A stretch of 64,000 nt of DNA from Ascarosepion bandense. Taxonomy: Eukaryota; Mollusca; Cephalopoda; Sepiida; Sepiidae. The stretch lies in assembly GCA_037127315.1 (NCBI GenBank), contig JBBBDQ010001154.1, positions 307,501 through 371,500 of the forward strand. Reading direction: 5' to 3'. This document shows positions 21,170 through 33,997 of this stretch, piece after piece. The translations under genes were made by a program, and so were the position numbers. The notes beneath the pieces are model-generated. The model had not been told where the DNA came from, did no database searches, and worked only from the letters and a program-made list of their open reading frames with translations. The stretch's first letter is position 1. Each line of letters opens with the position of its first letter.

Positions 21170-22230
21170 CACTTAAATAACTGTAATTTGTAAACTAATA
21201 ATCCGATTGGGCCCAAATTTGTCACATGCTATTTGAAGGTTAGCACTTCATAAAAATCACATGGATTTTTAATCAATGGTGTCATCTATGTGTCAGGCCC
21301 GGGACTTATTGAGTGATGTTTCATGTATGTTTCCTTGTAATGTTTTTGACTTTTTCAGTTAACGTGTATGTAAGTATTTAATCATGTGCACCAAGGCAAC
21401 AGCTTGGATTTGTCTTGATGTGTATATATAAAAATATATATCAATAATCATATGACTCTAATGGTACACATCAAAGATCAGAAAACTATTATAACAAAAT
21501 GCATATACAATCATTACATACACTTGTGTGTGACTGTGTGTGTGTGTGGGGGGGGAATACTGACAATCCCGCACAAACCTTTCAGATGGTAACTAATATT
21601 TGATTTTACCTTTCTTTTAGTGAGTAAATGTTGTGGAGTAGTTTTCCACACTGAAGGTTATAATTGTGCTATGTCGGTTGCTAATTCTCTTAACGTACCC
21701 AAAATGTTAGGAACTTGGTAATCGTACACTGAAATAGACTCCTTAGTATTCGGCAACTGCCGACTAATATCAAATGCCTAGTAGTTCTACTGAACTTAAA
21801 TAAAACTCTAAAGAACTCCTATGAACTTCCCAAGAACCTCTCAAGAACTTTCTGTTAAATCTTATTATTATAAGAGGGAGAGTCCATTATGTAAGAAGTA
21901 GGTGTGTTTCCCAATAACAGTAAGAATAGCGACAATCTTGCAAAACAATGTCTGACATGAAATTGCATATAAAATAGATGCATATCACTGAATTCTTCTG
22001 TGTGAAAAAAGTTTACTTATACATGAAAATACCACGTCATTGGTGGTGACTCTCTGTAAAGAAAATGTTACATAGAAGAAATCATATCTTTATTGTACAT
22101 CCTGTACGGTTGGTAGTTTCTATGAAAATATATAAGGTTGGTAGTTGCTTAGTTGATTTTGTTTAGTAGAATAAATATTTCATATGCAGTTTTATTTTAC
22201 TTTTGGAGATAATAATGATTAGTGATAGAA
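21170..22230. other. Unassigned stretch with (GT) tract
   Basis: Contains a short (GT)n run near 21526-21548 followed by eight G. No coding or mobile signature recognised. Confidence 0.4.
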
Positions 22231-22231
22231 C

Positions 22232-22655
22232 CTGAGAGGGAAGAGGTGGATTCATGCCTTTTCCAAGGGTATTTGCATGTAAGTGAATATAACAAACTCA
22301 ACAGGAATTGGAACTCGACTCCCTGATTAACAATTCTGACTCATTATCCATTATATCGCCTGCATATCCAAACTTTATTAGACAATGATTTAGTGTTACA
22401 AGTCCTGCTAATTAACTCATGCCTGGAGAGAGAAGAGGTGGATTCATGCCTTTCCCAAGGGTATTTGCATGTAAGTGAATATAAGAAACTCAACTGGAAT
22501 TGGAACTTGTCTCTCTGATTAACAATTCTGACTCATTATCCATTATATCTCCTGCATATTGAAACTTTGTTCTGCGCCATTATCCCTTACCCCACCTGCA
22601 AATCCAAGCTGGTCACCCATCTAGGTACTTATCAGACTTGACAGAAATATTTTTA
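22232..22655 (-). repeat. Dual-head SINE with tandemly duplicated tRNA part
   Basis: Two near-identical blocks (about 22235-22375 and 22422-22562) repeat the SINE body ('aagaggtggattcatgcctt', 'gggtatttgcatgtaagtg', 'aattctgactcattatcc'). A 5S-like remnant follows at 22610-22645 ('ctggtcacccatctaggtac'). Order on the minus strand: 5S head, tRNA part, tRNA part. Confidence 0.75.
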
Positions 22656-22679
22656 TTATTTTTAGAGTTTCCAAATTTA

Positions 22680-23053
22680 TCATCATGCATGTGCATATAT
22701 ATATATGTATATATATATATATACAAATATATATATAGTATTTTTTTAAAAAATTAAATCAGTTTGTCTGATGATGTGAAACCCAGGACCACAAACTTAC
22801 AACCATCTAACTAAATATCTATCTATCCATATATGCATATACATACATACATACATACATACATACATACATACATACACATATCCACACATATATACAT
22901 ATACACATATGCATACACACATATACACACATACATATACACACATATATATACAAACATACATACATACATATATATAGATAGATAGATATAGATATGC
23001 ATACATGGACAACTGAACAGACATACATACAATAATGAATATATACACATATG

Positions 23054-23085
<32 letters not shown>

Positions 23086-23195
23086 CCTATACAAGAGCAT
23101 ACATACATACATTTAAGACATGCATACATATACATACACATCAGCAAGTAAAGGGAATATCAATATGTCTACTAGTAGAAAAGAACAAATGTACA

Positions 23196-23250
<55 letters not shown>

Positions 23251-23255
23251 TAATA
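22680..23255. repeat. Microsatellite block: (AT), (ACAT), (GATA), (AC) runs
   Basis: (ACAT)n at 22842-22878, mixed (ATAC)/(ATAG) to about 23130, (AC)n at 23056-23072 and (AT)n at 23198-23247. Long open frames on the minus strand are repeat translations (MYVCMYVC...), not genes. Confidence 0.92.
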
Positions 23256-23269
23256 CTTAGACATTTAAT

Positions 23270-23720
23270 TGCTTATATTTGATGGGAACCTTCATTCGAA
23301 ATTTATCCCAGTTACACAATCCGGCACATATCAACACAATAACACTCGGCAAGCACCCAACCCAACACCAACCGCCAACCTATACAGCCATGAGGCATCT
23401 AATCCAACAGTGATTGTACCGCCAATACTTGACAGAAAGCCCAAACCAGAACATACCATCTGGCCAAGGCCCAACATGTTTCCCCATAGCACAGACTGTC
23501 AAATCAACACCTAATGACCAAGATTCTCAAGGCCCAAAGTCCCACACTGTTTCCGAACTATTTATAATTCCCTAACCCCGTGACAACCGACATCGGGTAG
23601 AAAACCCTACAACCATACAACCCGCCGACCAATGTCGGGTCGAACACCTGGCAAGTATCAGTATGATAACACATGGCGAACGACACACCTAGTAAGGATC
23701 AACTAGAACGCTCAACCTGA
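23270..23720. other. Strand-skewed, C-rich/G-poor segment of unknown origin
   Basis: About 450 bp, clearly richer in C (plus strand) and less AT-rich than its surroundings. Contains related words 'gacatcgggtagaa' and 'aatgtcgggtcgaa' 50 bp apart. It lies immediately 3' of the minus-strand Penelope-like ORF and could be that element's 3' terminal region. No convincing frame. Confidence 0.45.
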
Positions 23721-23774
23721 AAAAAAAACATTAATCAAAAAGGCAGTTAAAGAGATTTTCCTGAATTTTTCAAT

Positions 23775-24975
23775 ATTACAACCCAAATTTTAATGTAAAT
23801 GCTGAACTATGTTTACAATGAACAGTGAGCTCATTCCTCTGGTTTAACAGTTTAACCATGTCCCTAAATTTGATAATTTCTAATTTTTCATTAAGACAGA
23901 GGTAACAAGGTACACGGAGGGAATTACAAGTTCGGGCCTTTGTAAGGATTTTCCATTTAACAGCGGATGTTTTGTCTTTTTCCTTTAAGGACCAACAGTA
24001 TTTGGATAATGAAGTGCTATATTTATAAGAATTATTGTTGAAAGACAATGTGTGTCGATACTAGCGAGTTTTGAACGGGTTTTTAGTAGAACTGATTTAA
24101 ACCTTTATAGTATTAGGATTTTCAATTGTGGAGACAGTACAAAGATAAACTATGGAGCTAACTAGACAATTATTATGCAAAGGGCAATCTTTAGGACTTC
24201 TACAATTACATCTGCTGGTATTAGTTCCTTTGTCCTTGGTGAGATCTATTTGAGCATTGTAATTTACTGTGTTTTTTGTATCATAATACTTGTTGAGTAC
24301 TTTGTTGTTATGTTTTTTAATTATTTTTTCTAAATTATCCGTGCCACTATAGCTTAACTTGCGTGTATTATTTTGAATATTTTGCTAAGAGGATTAGTTT
24401 TAGGAAAGTGGTTGCTGATTAGGTTGAAGAATTTTTGTCTGAATTTAGTGTTAACCATCATATTGTAGGGAGGGGTAAACCAGATTATTTTTCTAGATCT
24501 TTTCTTCTTGCTGCTATTATTGTCACTAGGGTTTCTAAATTTGATATCAGTAGCCTTATAACTGCTGTTTCTAAGTGCAGAATTATAAAACTTGCTATGC
24601 TGATCAAATATTACTTTACTAGAGTTGTTGCTGAGTCTAGATTCAATAGAAGATGGTATATGTTTAATGACTGATGGGGGATGGTTAGAATTAGGATTTA
24701 TGTACATTGGGTTGGAGTTGGCCTTCATGTAAGGTTGGAAAGAATTATTGTTAAGGTCCAGAGTAACATTTAAAACGTCTACCTGTTTAATGTTGGTAAT
24801 TTCTACCCAAAGGCCTAAACTCTTTAATTCCTTGTGTATTATCTTCCTAATACGATCTACCCTAATTCTAGTGGAATCTCTAATAATCAGTAAGCCATCA
24901 TCTCTATATAGATCTATACTATCCGTATCCATATACTCGTAAACAGTTAAATTGTAAAGGATAAATAATCCCACA
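23775..24975 (-). pseudogene. Penelope-like element: RT C-terminal part and GIY-YIG-region remnant
   Basis: A 206-codon minus-strand frame (24974-24354) includes DLYRDDGLLIIRDS (RT palm-like box), VDVLNVTLDLNNNSF, NSNHPPSVIKHIPSSIESRL and RKIIWFTPPYNMMVNTKF. After frameshifts, 24340-23780 continues with a Cys-rich CRSPKDCPLHNNC-like piece, then SFNNNSYKYSTSLSKYCW and a C-terminus CYLCLNEKLEII..LLNQRNEL. This order (RT, Cys-rich linker, endonuclease-region C-terminus) fits a widespread animal PLE lineage. At least two frame breaks; the N-terminal half is absent. Confidence 0.8.
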
Positions 24976-25271
24976 AAATTTAATATATGAATAACTTTCT
25001 AAATCTAATAAATTGTTAAACTTAGAAAAAACTTTTTAAATTTCGAAATAATAAAGTAGATCTAATAGTCAATTAATAATGCTGATCTCAATTTAATCAA
25101 ATATTAATACGAATGCTCTCCAAAATTATTTTTAAATCTGTTCACATAATCTCCAAATTAGAAGTTGCTTTATTTTGATTGGTCCACATTGTACATCCAA
25201 CAATGCCTCCCTGATTAAAGGGGTTCTGCTTGTTTTTAAACTTTTAAAACCCTTCAACTTGAAATAAACCT

Positions 25272-25328
25272 CATCCCTTGACAAGACACAAGAAGTGTTG
25301 AAACAAAATACCTACTTTTGTAGTGATG
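25272..25328 (+). ncRNA. Decayed hammerhead ribozyme, three helices retained
   Basis: Helix I: 25272-25277 with 25323-25328 (5 of 6 pairs). Core 25278-25284 reads TTGACAA where CTGANGA is expected. Helix II: GACAC/GTGTT (25285-25289, 25295-25299, one G-T wobble), loop AAGAA. GAAA at 25300-25303. Helix III: ACAAAA/TTTTGT (25303-25308, 25316-25321), 7-nt loop. The GTA cleavage triplet ends at A25322. The two core changes are C3 to T and G8 to A, both transitions, and both positions are catalytically important, so probably inactive. Hammerheads are known in Penelope-like elements; a PLE relic lies 300 bp away on the opposite strand. Confidence 0.6.
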
Positions 25329-25354
25329 TTATAACATATTCATGTTATATTTTC

Positions 25355-25358
<4 letters not shown>

Positions 25359-25401
<43 letters not shown>
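25359..25401. repeat. (AT)n microsatellite
   Basis: About 21 AT repeats, 30 bp after the hammerhead-like motif. Confidence 0.95.
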
Positions 25402-25406
<5 letters not shown>

Positions 25407-25639
25407 GTTTTTCATGATATACAGAAAATTACAAAACATTGAATATGAATGTATTCTAAAATAATATATGGGTGTGCGAGTGTGAGAAAGTGAGAGAGAG
25501 AGAGAGAATTTTACAACTCTTCTGATGGATGGGATGAATTGTTGACTAAATTATGCAAAAATGAAAATAACACTGATATCTTATTTTAACAGATATATTA
25601 AAATTACACAAAAATATATTGAAATACTAAAGAGTAAAT

Positions 25640-26425
25640 TTATTCAATAAAATTGCCATTGGCTTCCACCATTGTCTCCAGATAACTTCTGATACTCCTG
25701 CATCATTTCTGGATGGTCTCCTTGTTTAAATTGGTGAATGCTGCCATAATTCTTGCCTTCAGTTTATCTATAGTGCTGCAAGAAGTTTTCTCCTGCATCA
25801 TTTCTGGATGGTCTCCTTGTTTAAATTGGTGAATGCTGCCATAATCCTTGCCTTCAGTTTATCTATAGTGCTGCAAGAAGTTTTCTCCTGCATCATTTCT
25901 GGATGGTCTCCTTGTGCAAGAAGTTTTGTTGGTTCCTTGCTCACCTGCATCCCATACATAATAATCAATGGTGTTGCAGTCTGGGAGTTAAGTGTCCAGA
26001 TGAAAAGAGTGATGTGGTCACAAATTGTTTGACTGCCATAAGTGGATTCTTCTGCTTGTTTGGCAAGGTGCAGATCTTGTTGCCAGAGATAGGGTCTTCC
26101 AGCAGCCACCCTCTTGACCCAGAGCAGCACTACCTCCTCAAGGTACTTGGTGAAGACTATGTTTAGTCTGAGGCTCTGTGGAAAGATGAATGGAGGCATC
26201 ATATTGCCATCACTAGTGATCACTCCAAACACCTTCATAGTCACCATTCGACTCATCCAATTCTTTCCGAATTACCTGCACTGTCCTTAGATTAGCACTC
26301 AAACACTCTGAAATGTTTGCATTGGAGCTTCTGATGAGAATGCCAAACAGTACAGCATACCATTTCCAAATTTCTGATGGATTGAATTGCATCATGGTAC
26401 TCTTTTTCTTACAGACGGTTCCCAA
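25640..26425 (-). pseudogene. Mariner-family transposase pseudogene
   Basis: Minus strand. 26425-26213 contains an N-terminal HTH-like piece (TVCKKKSTMMQFNPSEIW, SANLRTVQVIRKELDES). 26256-25798 contains VTMKVFGVITSDGNMMPPF, KYLEEVVLLWVKRVAAGRPY, WQQDLHLAKQ (catalytic-region QQD) and LKARIMAAFTNLNKETI. A block of about 93 bp covering 'atcatttctggatggtctcc' is repeated in tandem at 25704-25800, 25797-25890 and partly after. A large piece between HTH and core is missing. Confidence 0.85.
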
Positions 26426-26539
26426 TTGACCCTACTATACTGTGCAGTTGACAAAATCAAAAACAAAGCACATGCACAAAATTAAAAATATAAAGTGGCA
26501 ACAATTTACACACTGCACCCTGTACATGAAGGTAACTTA

Positions 26540-27430
<891 letters not shown>

Positions 27431-27438
27431 AATTAGAT

Positions 27439-27856
27439 ATGAGTGTTGGTCAGGGCCGTAGCTGATGCTAAAGAAACACTGGGCACATAGAAAATTGCCC
27501 GGATTTATTAGTTGACAATGTGATGACATCATCAGTGTCATCTGTTTCCAGAAACTATGATTTTTGTGGATTTTTTCAGCTATTCCAATGGAAATTAGAC
27601 ACAGAACGTGAATGAAAGCAGGAAATCGGGTTCGGACTTTTTGAGTATAACCAGTCTTTTCTCCCAAAATTAATAAATAAACAGATTTTTACTGCGTTCT
27701 TTCAGATGTTTTCTTCATTTTTCTTTCTTTCTTTCTTTCTTTGTGAATTGTTTAGTTTGATTTCTGACAAAGACATTTTTCCTTTTCATTATGATTGCAC
27801 GGATCAGCCTGGACCCATGCCCAGTGTGCCCGGTAGTCAGATACGGCCATGAGTGT
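27439..27856. mobile_element. Short inverted-repeat element, hAT-like by TSD length
   Basis: Outer arms share 'gggccgtagctga' (27452) with the reverse of 'gtagtcagatacggcc' (27831-27847) plus 'cactgggcac'/'gcccagtgtgccc' further in. Both sides are followed by 'atgagtgt' (27439-27446 and 27849-27856), an 8-bp direct repeat as hAT elements make. No transposase. The left repeat is separated from the arm by a few bases, which weakens this. Confidence 0.45.
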
Positions 27857-28194
27857 GTATATAAACTAATGAAAAAATGTTTCCATTTTTCAAGTGAGAC
27901 ATCTTAAAAAAAAAATCCAAAATTATCTTTTTTTTTTTCATTTTAATTCAAAGATTTTTCTAATACTCTAAAGAATATTGATAAAATACTTCTGACAGAT
28001 TTCCGATTCAATGTTTTATTTTTATGTGAATCAAGTAATTCAATAATCATATGTGCTTTAATCTTTACTTCAGCATTTAATTATCCTTTTCCTTATAATA
28101 TTTAATTCAACCAACTTCCCACTCGGCTGATTCCCAAAAATGCTAATAGATATTTATAGATTTGGTACTTCTAAAAATTCAATAAAAAAATTGA

Positions 28195-28435
28195 TGCATA
28201 ATAGGGAAGAAGGGACTGGAGAATTTAATACTCACAAGACAGATAGAGGGAAAGAGAGACAGGGGAAAGCAGCACAAAACCTACTTGATAGGCCTGAGCA
28301 AAGGAATGGCAGAGTGGGGTTTGGGAGAGATAACAAAAGGAAAAATCTTGAGAGTGACAATAGACAGAGCCAAGTGGAAGTCCATGATTGCCTATGTCCT
28401 GAAGGGACATGGCACATGAAGAAGAAGAATGAAAA
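28195..28435 (+). mobile_element. LINE family R, 3' end
   Basis: Reads through frameshifts as EEGTGEFNTHKTDRGKERQG, then the terminal 'gtggaagtccatgattgcct' and 'gtcctgaagggacatggcac' with a (GAA) tail at 28418-28428. Confidence 0.8.
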
Positions 28436-28809
28436 ATCTACAAAAAATATTAAAAACAAAATTTTATCATCAAACCCTTTCTGTTATTATTTGATTGTCT
28501 TTTTCTTGGTTTGAAAATTCTTGCAAAAATTAGGTAACTGTTGGATTTTGATGAAACTTTCATGACTTATTCAAAAATGAAAGAAATAATTTTTAAAATA
28601 TATTTTTTTATATTTGATAGATCCCACTAATTTTATTTTATGAAATTTGAAAAAAATTTTTGCATTGCTTAATGTTTTTATTAGCTATAATAATAAGTCA
28701 CTAGAAAACTTAAATCAAATTTTTTTGTTAAACATAACCCTCATTTATGAAAGATCTGCCATGAATCATATAATAAAAAGAAATTATATAAAATAGGCAT
28801 TTATAATGA

Positions 28810-28905
28810 GAAAAAATATTGAGAGTGACAAGAGACAGAGCCAAGTGGACGTCTATGATCGCCTACGTCCCGAATGGACACGGCACACAAAGAAGTAGAA
28901 GACTC
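28810..28905 (+). mobile_element. LINE family R, very short 3' copy
   Basis: 'gagagtgacaagagacagag', 'gtctatgatcgcctacgtcc' and 'gacacggcacacaaagaag'. Severely 5'-truncated. Confidence 0.75.
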
Positions 28906-28909
28906 CTTA

Positions 28910-29339
28910 TTTAAATGTACCAAGTGTCAGATAGTATAAAAATTTCATTTGATTATTTAAAAAATACTAGCTTTGATTGTCTAGATTATATTTCTTTTAT
29001 GCACATTCATTTGAGAGAAGTGTGTTTTTATGTAGGCCAGACGGTTTGTGTGGAATTTGTTACAAATATATATATTTTTTCAGATCAGTGGTTAAAACTC
29101 ACCAAAATCTGAAGAATCCATTTCCAGTTTGGGGAAATTATTTATTTGTATATGCTAATCAATAAGAGTTGTGGTCTCAAACTCTAATAACATCCAAAAT
29201 AGTGCATCAGAGGTGAGCCTAAATTTTCTATATCAATGAAAATCAGATCAGTAGATAGGAGGAGAAGACCTTTTGATTGCAAAGGTCAACATAAAAAAGG
29301 TATTAACATCATCAAGAGAACATCAAGAAGGTTCTGTTA

Positions 29340-29378
<39 letters not shown>

Positions 29379-30355
29379 TCCAGTCAGCCACAGAGAGGCA
29401 AGAGAAATTTGAAGTTTCACTGAAAATTCTTCTGAGGTTGGACAGCTTAAAATAAAGGATTTCAGAGAAATTTTTTCAAGAATGAATTGTGTAAAAAAGA
29501 GACTTTTTAAAATTATGTCCAAGAGAAGCTCTGTGGTAATTTGCAAGTAGATTTTTTCATTTTTTTATCAAAGGTGGTTATACCTTTATTTTTTATTGCC
29601 TTATTGTTTTCTGTTTTGATTGTTTTTAAAAATCCTTGTCTTCCCCCGAGTTGTTCCTCACATTTTTCATTGGTGATTCTTTATCATAAATTATTATTCT
29701 GCTTTAATAGGTGCACAAAGGAATTTTTTGTACCAATTTTGTTTGTACTTTTTTTTGTAATTGTAAATTTTAAATAAATGTGTTTTCCTTTTAAAATTTG
29801 ATGCAGTGGTTGCTTATATTTTATAATTTTGTGCTAATTAATGGTTTGCTATTTCTACTAAGATTTTGTGTCTGGCACAGGAGCTTGGATTCAGCAGAAA
29901 TAAAATTTTTATAATTGTCAATAGATCTGTCAACACCTGTGTTAAAAATTGCTTTTTTGTGATATTTAAAACTAAAAGTAAAATTTTATTTCAATTTAAA
30001 TTAATTAAACTTTAAATCAGCAAATCTTCTTCAAATAAAATTTCAGAAAATATATTTTATCTAAAAAAAAACTTTTAATAAAAAAAGATTTTTAAAAAGT
30101 AAAAAAAAAAAATCAATAAAAATTATGTTGAATGGACAGATTTATCAATATGAAAAGTTTCATAGATTTTACTGATAATCAGAAAAAAATGATATCAATC
30201 AATTTAACTTTAGTTTGAAATACAGTAAAGTATGTTGCTTATTGGAAATATTAAATTTAATTGATTAGTTAGTTTGGAATTAAAACTAAAACAAAAGCTT
30301 CAAGGAAGATTTTTCAATTTTTAAAATGTATTTTAAACATTAGGTATTACTTTTT
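28910..30355. other. AT-rich stretch with a (CAGC) tract
   Basis: A (CAGC)n/(GCCA)n run lies at 29340-29393. Otherwise no recognised element. Open frames at 29541-29777 are low-complexity. Confidence 0.5.
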
Positions 30356-30359
30356 TGGA

Positions 30360-30365
30360 GGTACT

Positions 30366-30398
<33 letters not shown>

Positions 30399-30640
30399 AT
30401 TTAGGCAGCAAATTTTCTTTTAAACATGGCAGATTAAATAAATTGCAAACAATATGTTTGTTTATTTTCATACTCATTGATAATCTTTTGCGTATTACAA
30501 TCAAAAGATGTCGGAACAGTAACATTGACAAATGTTATTTTCATTCATTTCTTAAGGTACCCAAATACTTTTAACCTCTTTCTGAGGTCATCTTCAGGGT
30601 TGTGAGTTATGGTAACAAATGTAACTGGAAAACTGTGTTG
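30360..30640 (-). repeat. Dispersed family X with hammerhead-like motif
   Basis: Minus strand. 30597-30568 reads CTGAAGA, then TGACCTC/GAGGTTA (7-bp stem) and AAAG where GAAA is expected. Further on, the minus strand encodes NLFNLPCLKENLLPKY, parallel to ILFNETCLNEDMLPKS in the copy at 35480-35720. A (TA)(TG) microsatellite ends the repeat at 30367-30400. Confidence 0.5.
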
Positions 30641-30649
30641 CTAAAAATT

Positions 30650-32710
30650 ACTGTACAGTTTTTTCTTGCTTCAAATATAACGGTTGACAAATTGTTAATG
30701 TTCATTAGAACATGAAAATTATCCAAAATGGAATTTTTTTTATACGTTGTAATGTCATGGTCATGCATGTATTAAAACATGAAAAACTGTTCTTTTTACA
30801 AACATTTTAGAATGTTACTACAGTATTTATAGCTGATTCTATTAATTGACGGCTTAAATGTTTTAATGAATTTTGCCTCGAGAATCTGTAGTTTGCTTTT
30901 GTTGTTTTCTTGGTGTAGGATAGTTGTGTTATGGATCAATATTTTTCTATATTGTGAATGTAGACAGGAATGTTGTAGATGTCTACATTCTGATTTTGGA
31001 TGAGACTCATTTTGTTATTCAATATCTTGTAAAGATGTTCACTGAACACATTTTGTTTTGGAAATTATGTACCATCTACCATGCTGTGGTTTTTGAGGCA
31101 GTAGCCTAAATCGTCTTTACTTGATTTTATCTTATTTCCTCCTGTCTCTCTTCTTTTTCACCTGTTTCCCCTTAATTGTTAAATGAACAACTTATTAAGT
31201 GTTTTCCCCAACCTCAACACACCTCTGCATTAATTTTCTCCAAGCTATTTCAGCACTCATGTGGACTCATTTGGTATATAAATACCTCTTTAATAAAATA
31301 CTTTAAAAAATAGGATTTTAAAAAAGTATTAATAAAAGAGAAAATATTTATTTTATAAAAAATAAATAAATAAAAATGTTGCTGAAATGATAATATTTTG
31401 AAATTAAAGATGCTTACATTTGCTTGATAATAGATAAATAAATAAAATGCTTGATGAAATGATAATATTTGAAATAAAATAATTTATTATTTTCTAAACA
31501 AACTTTTCTTTTCATTAGCAATTGTGGCTGAGAGTAGTTATGGCAACCAGTTACTAGCTGGAAATGTTGATGTTTTCATTGGTCAAATTAAAAAAAATTG
31601 CTGTTGTCAGTGTCTGTTGATGTTGGCATATGTATTTTTTCTGATGAGGAAAATAAAAAATTTTATAACATAAAATTGTTACAAGCAGATTGATGCAGTG
31701 AACATGGTCAATTTGTCACTTTATTGTAAATATGTTTTGCAGTGATAAACCTTTTTTGATAAACTAACGATTAGATCTATTTCTCTGTTTTAAGAAAGAT
31801 TAAAAACCTGAGTGACAAGTTAAGCTGGAGTGAACAGAGAATAGCCAGATGAGGGTATTTGCTTTATTATTTGAAAAAAGTCTGTTTCTCTGGAGAACAG
31901 AGAATATTCTAAAATGAGTGCCATTTTACTCAACTTGTAAAATAGCTGGGCATTGTCCTATCTAGCAGATAAGAGAAACTTATAACAGTAATGGCTTCTT
32001 ATTTAATGTGTTTTTTTTAATGAAAAATATTAAAGCCAGAAGACTTTATAATTTATTTTTTGTGTGTAAAGAATATGATATAAAGTGTCTATTCTAATAT
32101 TATTTTTTAAAAATAGTTTGTAAATTTATTGCAATTTTAATTAATTGACTAAAAATTGCTAATGAATAATATTTTTCTTTGACGTTTCATCTAAAAGAAT
32201 TTTATTTAGTTGTACATCAATTAAAGAATTTGATTTCAGAAAAAGAAAATCTCTATCAATACTGTAACTTTCTGTTGCATGAACTTTCTTCTTAAGAGAA
32301 GAAATTAAAAATAAATAATACTATTGTGAACTTGACTTGCTGTTTGGGAAACCAAGACAAAAGAACTTACTATAATTATTGGTGAACTGGCCCAAAAGAG
32401 TCCTTAGCAATAAGAAGTAGAAAAAAATTAGAGGAAAAATTTGAATAGTTAAAATATTTGTTCTGTTCAAAAGTTGTACATTGAGGTTAATTTTTTATTT
32501 CTTAAGAACCCTTTTCCAAGAAAACACCAGTAAGTAACTATTTTTTAAAAATGTTTTACAAATTATTTTTTAATTATTTTCTTTTTAAAAAAAGGCATGA
32601 ATTATATTTTACATTTTTATTTTATTTTTTGACAATTGATAGCATATGGATCTGTATGCATTTGTAAGATAAATCTTATTTTGTAACATTATTCTTTTTG
32701 CTTTTTATTA
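30650..32710. other. Long AT-rich stretch, nothing recognised
   Basis: About 2 kb with no terminal repeats, tRNA-like boxes or conserved frames that I can support. The least repeat-like part of the window. Confidence 0.5.
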
Positions 32711-32724
32711 ACTGGTGATAAGTA

Positions 32725-33030
32725 ACATGTGAATTGTGATGTAATTGATATTGACTTTGAATGAGAAATCGGAAAGCCAAGTTTGAATTCCAGTCAAATT
32801 CATTTCATTCACTTGCTCATAAATACCCTTGGGAAAGATATTAATCCCTCTCTTCTCCCTCCAGTTATGGATTAAATAGCAGGACAGATTGAGTTCTATA
32901 GCCTTGGTTGGCAATCAGTCTACCACAGAAAGTAATGGTAACCTACTGCAGGAAAATTTTCTGCCCAATCAGTCATGTCTAAAAAAAAACATGATTACCC
33001 AAGCATGTATCATGTATGGCACTTAAATGA
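32725..33030 (+). repeat. SINE A, full length with probable TSD
   Basis: Head 'gatgtaattgatattgactt', B box 'gtttgaattcc', 'cccttgggaaag', 'ttggcaatcagtctaccac', 3' 'atgtatggcacttaa'. The flanks 'gataagtaac' (32717-32726) and 'gatgagtaac' (33030-33039) form a likely 10-bp target duplication with one mismatch. Confidence 0.82.
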
Positions 33031-33342
33031 TGAGTAACAAAAACAAAATAACAGGTATTATAAATATCAGAATCCAGACAGCCAAGCTCCTGCAGGAAAA
33101 TTGAAATTGATGTTGTGTGACAACTAGCTTGCAAGTCTAATGTGCTACAAGATACATCATCAGGAACAAAGCATATTGAAGCAAACCATCTTTTCAACAT
33201 GAATTGAGTTACAATAAGGAAATTTACTGTTCCTTTATTTTTAATTTTACAAAATACAAAAGCTGAGTTAAATATTATTATTTTAAAAAGAGTGAAAAAC
33301 AAAATGAAAAACTAAAAAGGTAAAGTTGTACAAATAAAAATA

Positions 33343-33712
33343 GATTGTAGTCGTCATATATCAAAAAATAGGAAAAACACTAAACTTGATATCTTTTTAG
33401 CACTGACACATTAAGAATAAATAAATGACCATTAGAAATGAAATGGTTGTATTTCGTAGACACTGTGTAAGCTTCACACTAGGTAATAATTAAGATTTAT
33501 AAAAAAATAAATCTGAAATAATGTCACACTATATATAAATAAAAATAAGAAGGCTTTTTTTTTAAACACAAGTAGGTTTTGAAAGGAGTAAAATAAACTG
33601 GATAAAAAACTAAATAGAGTGTAGTCGTCATATATTATTAAAAAAAGAGGAAATAATGTTAAACTTGATACTCTTTTAGTATAGACACATTATGAATAAA
33701 TAAATGACCCTG
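33343..33712. repeat. Direct repeat, ~95 bp, 274 bp apart
   Basis: 'gtagtcgtcatatat' to 'aataaataaatgacc' occurs at about 33347-33429 and again at about 33621-33709 with scattered changes. Unknown family; could be the LTR-like ends of a small element or a local duplication. Confidence 0.65.
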
Positions 33713-33997
33713 TAATTTGAGAACCTAACCAGAAGATATTTATACCTTGTAAATCAAAAAAACTTTCACTTTTAGAAAAAGATGTTTTTCCATTAGTCAC
33801 CCCAAAATGATTGCTTGAAGAAGAGTCATTTTTAAAATTTCAAAATATCATTCTGAAACATGGGAATTCTGTGTTGTGTAAATGTTAAATTAATTATATA
33901 TAACTTTAATTTTTTGTAACATTATTCTGAAGGTAACCTGCTATTATCGAGTTCTATTTTGGTATCTTTGCATAAAGTCAACGTACTAAATGAATCC

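Noticed and set aside
22797..23147. 116-codon minus-strand open frame (MYVCMYVC-type)
   Set aside because: Direct translation of (TATG)/(ACAT) microsatellite; three frames are open together.
29337..29546. Frame with WLAGWLAG repeats
   Set aside because: Translation of the (CAGC)n tract.
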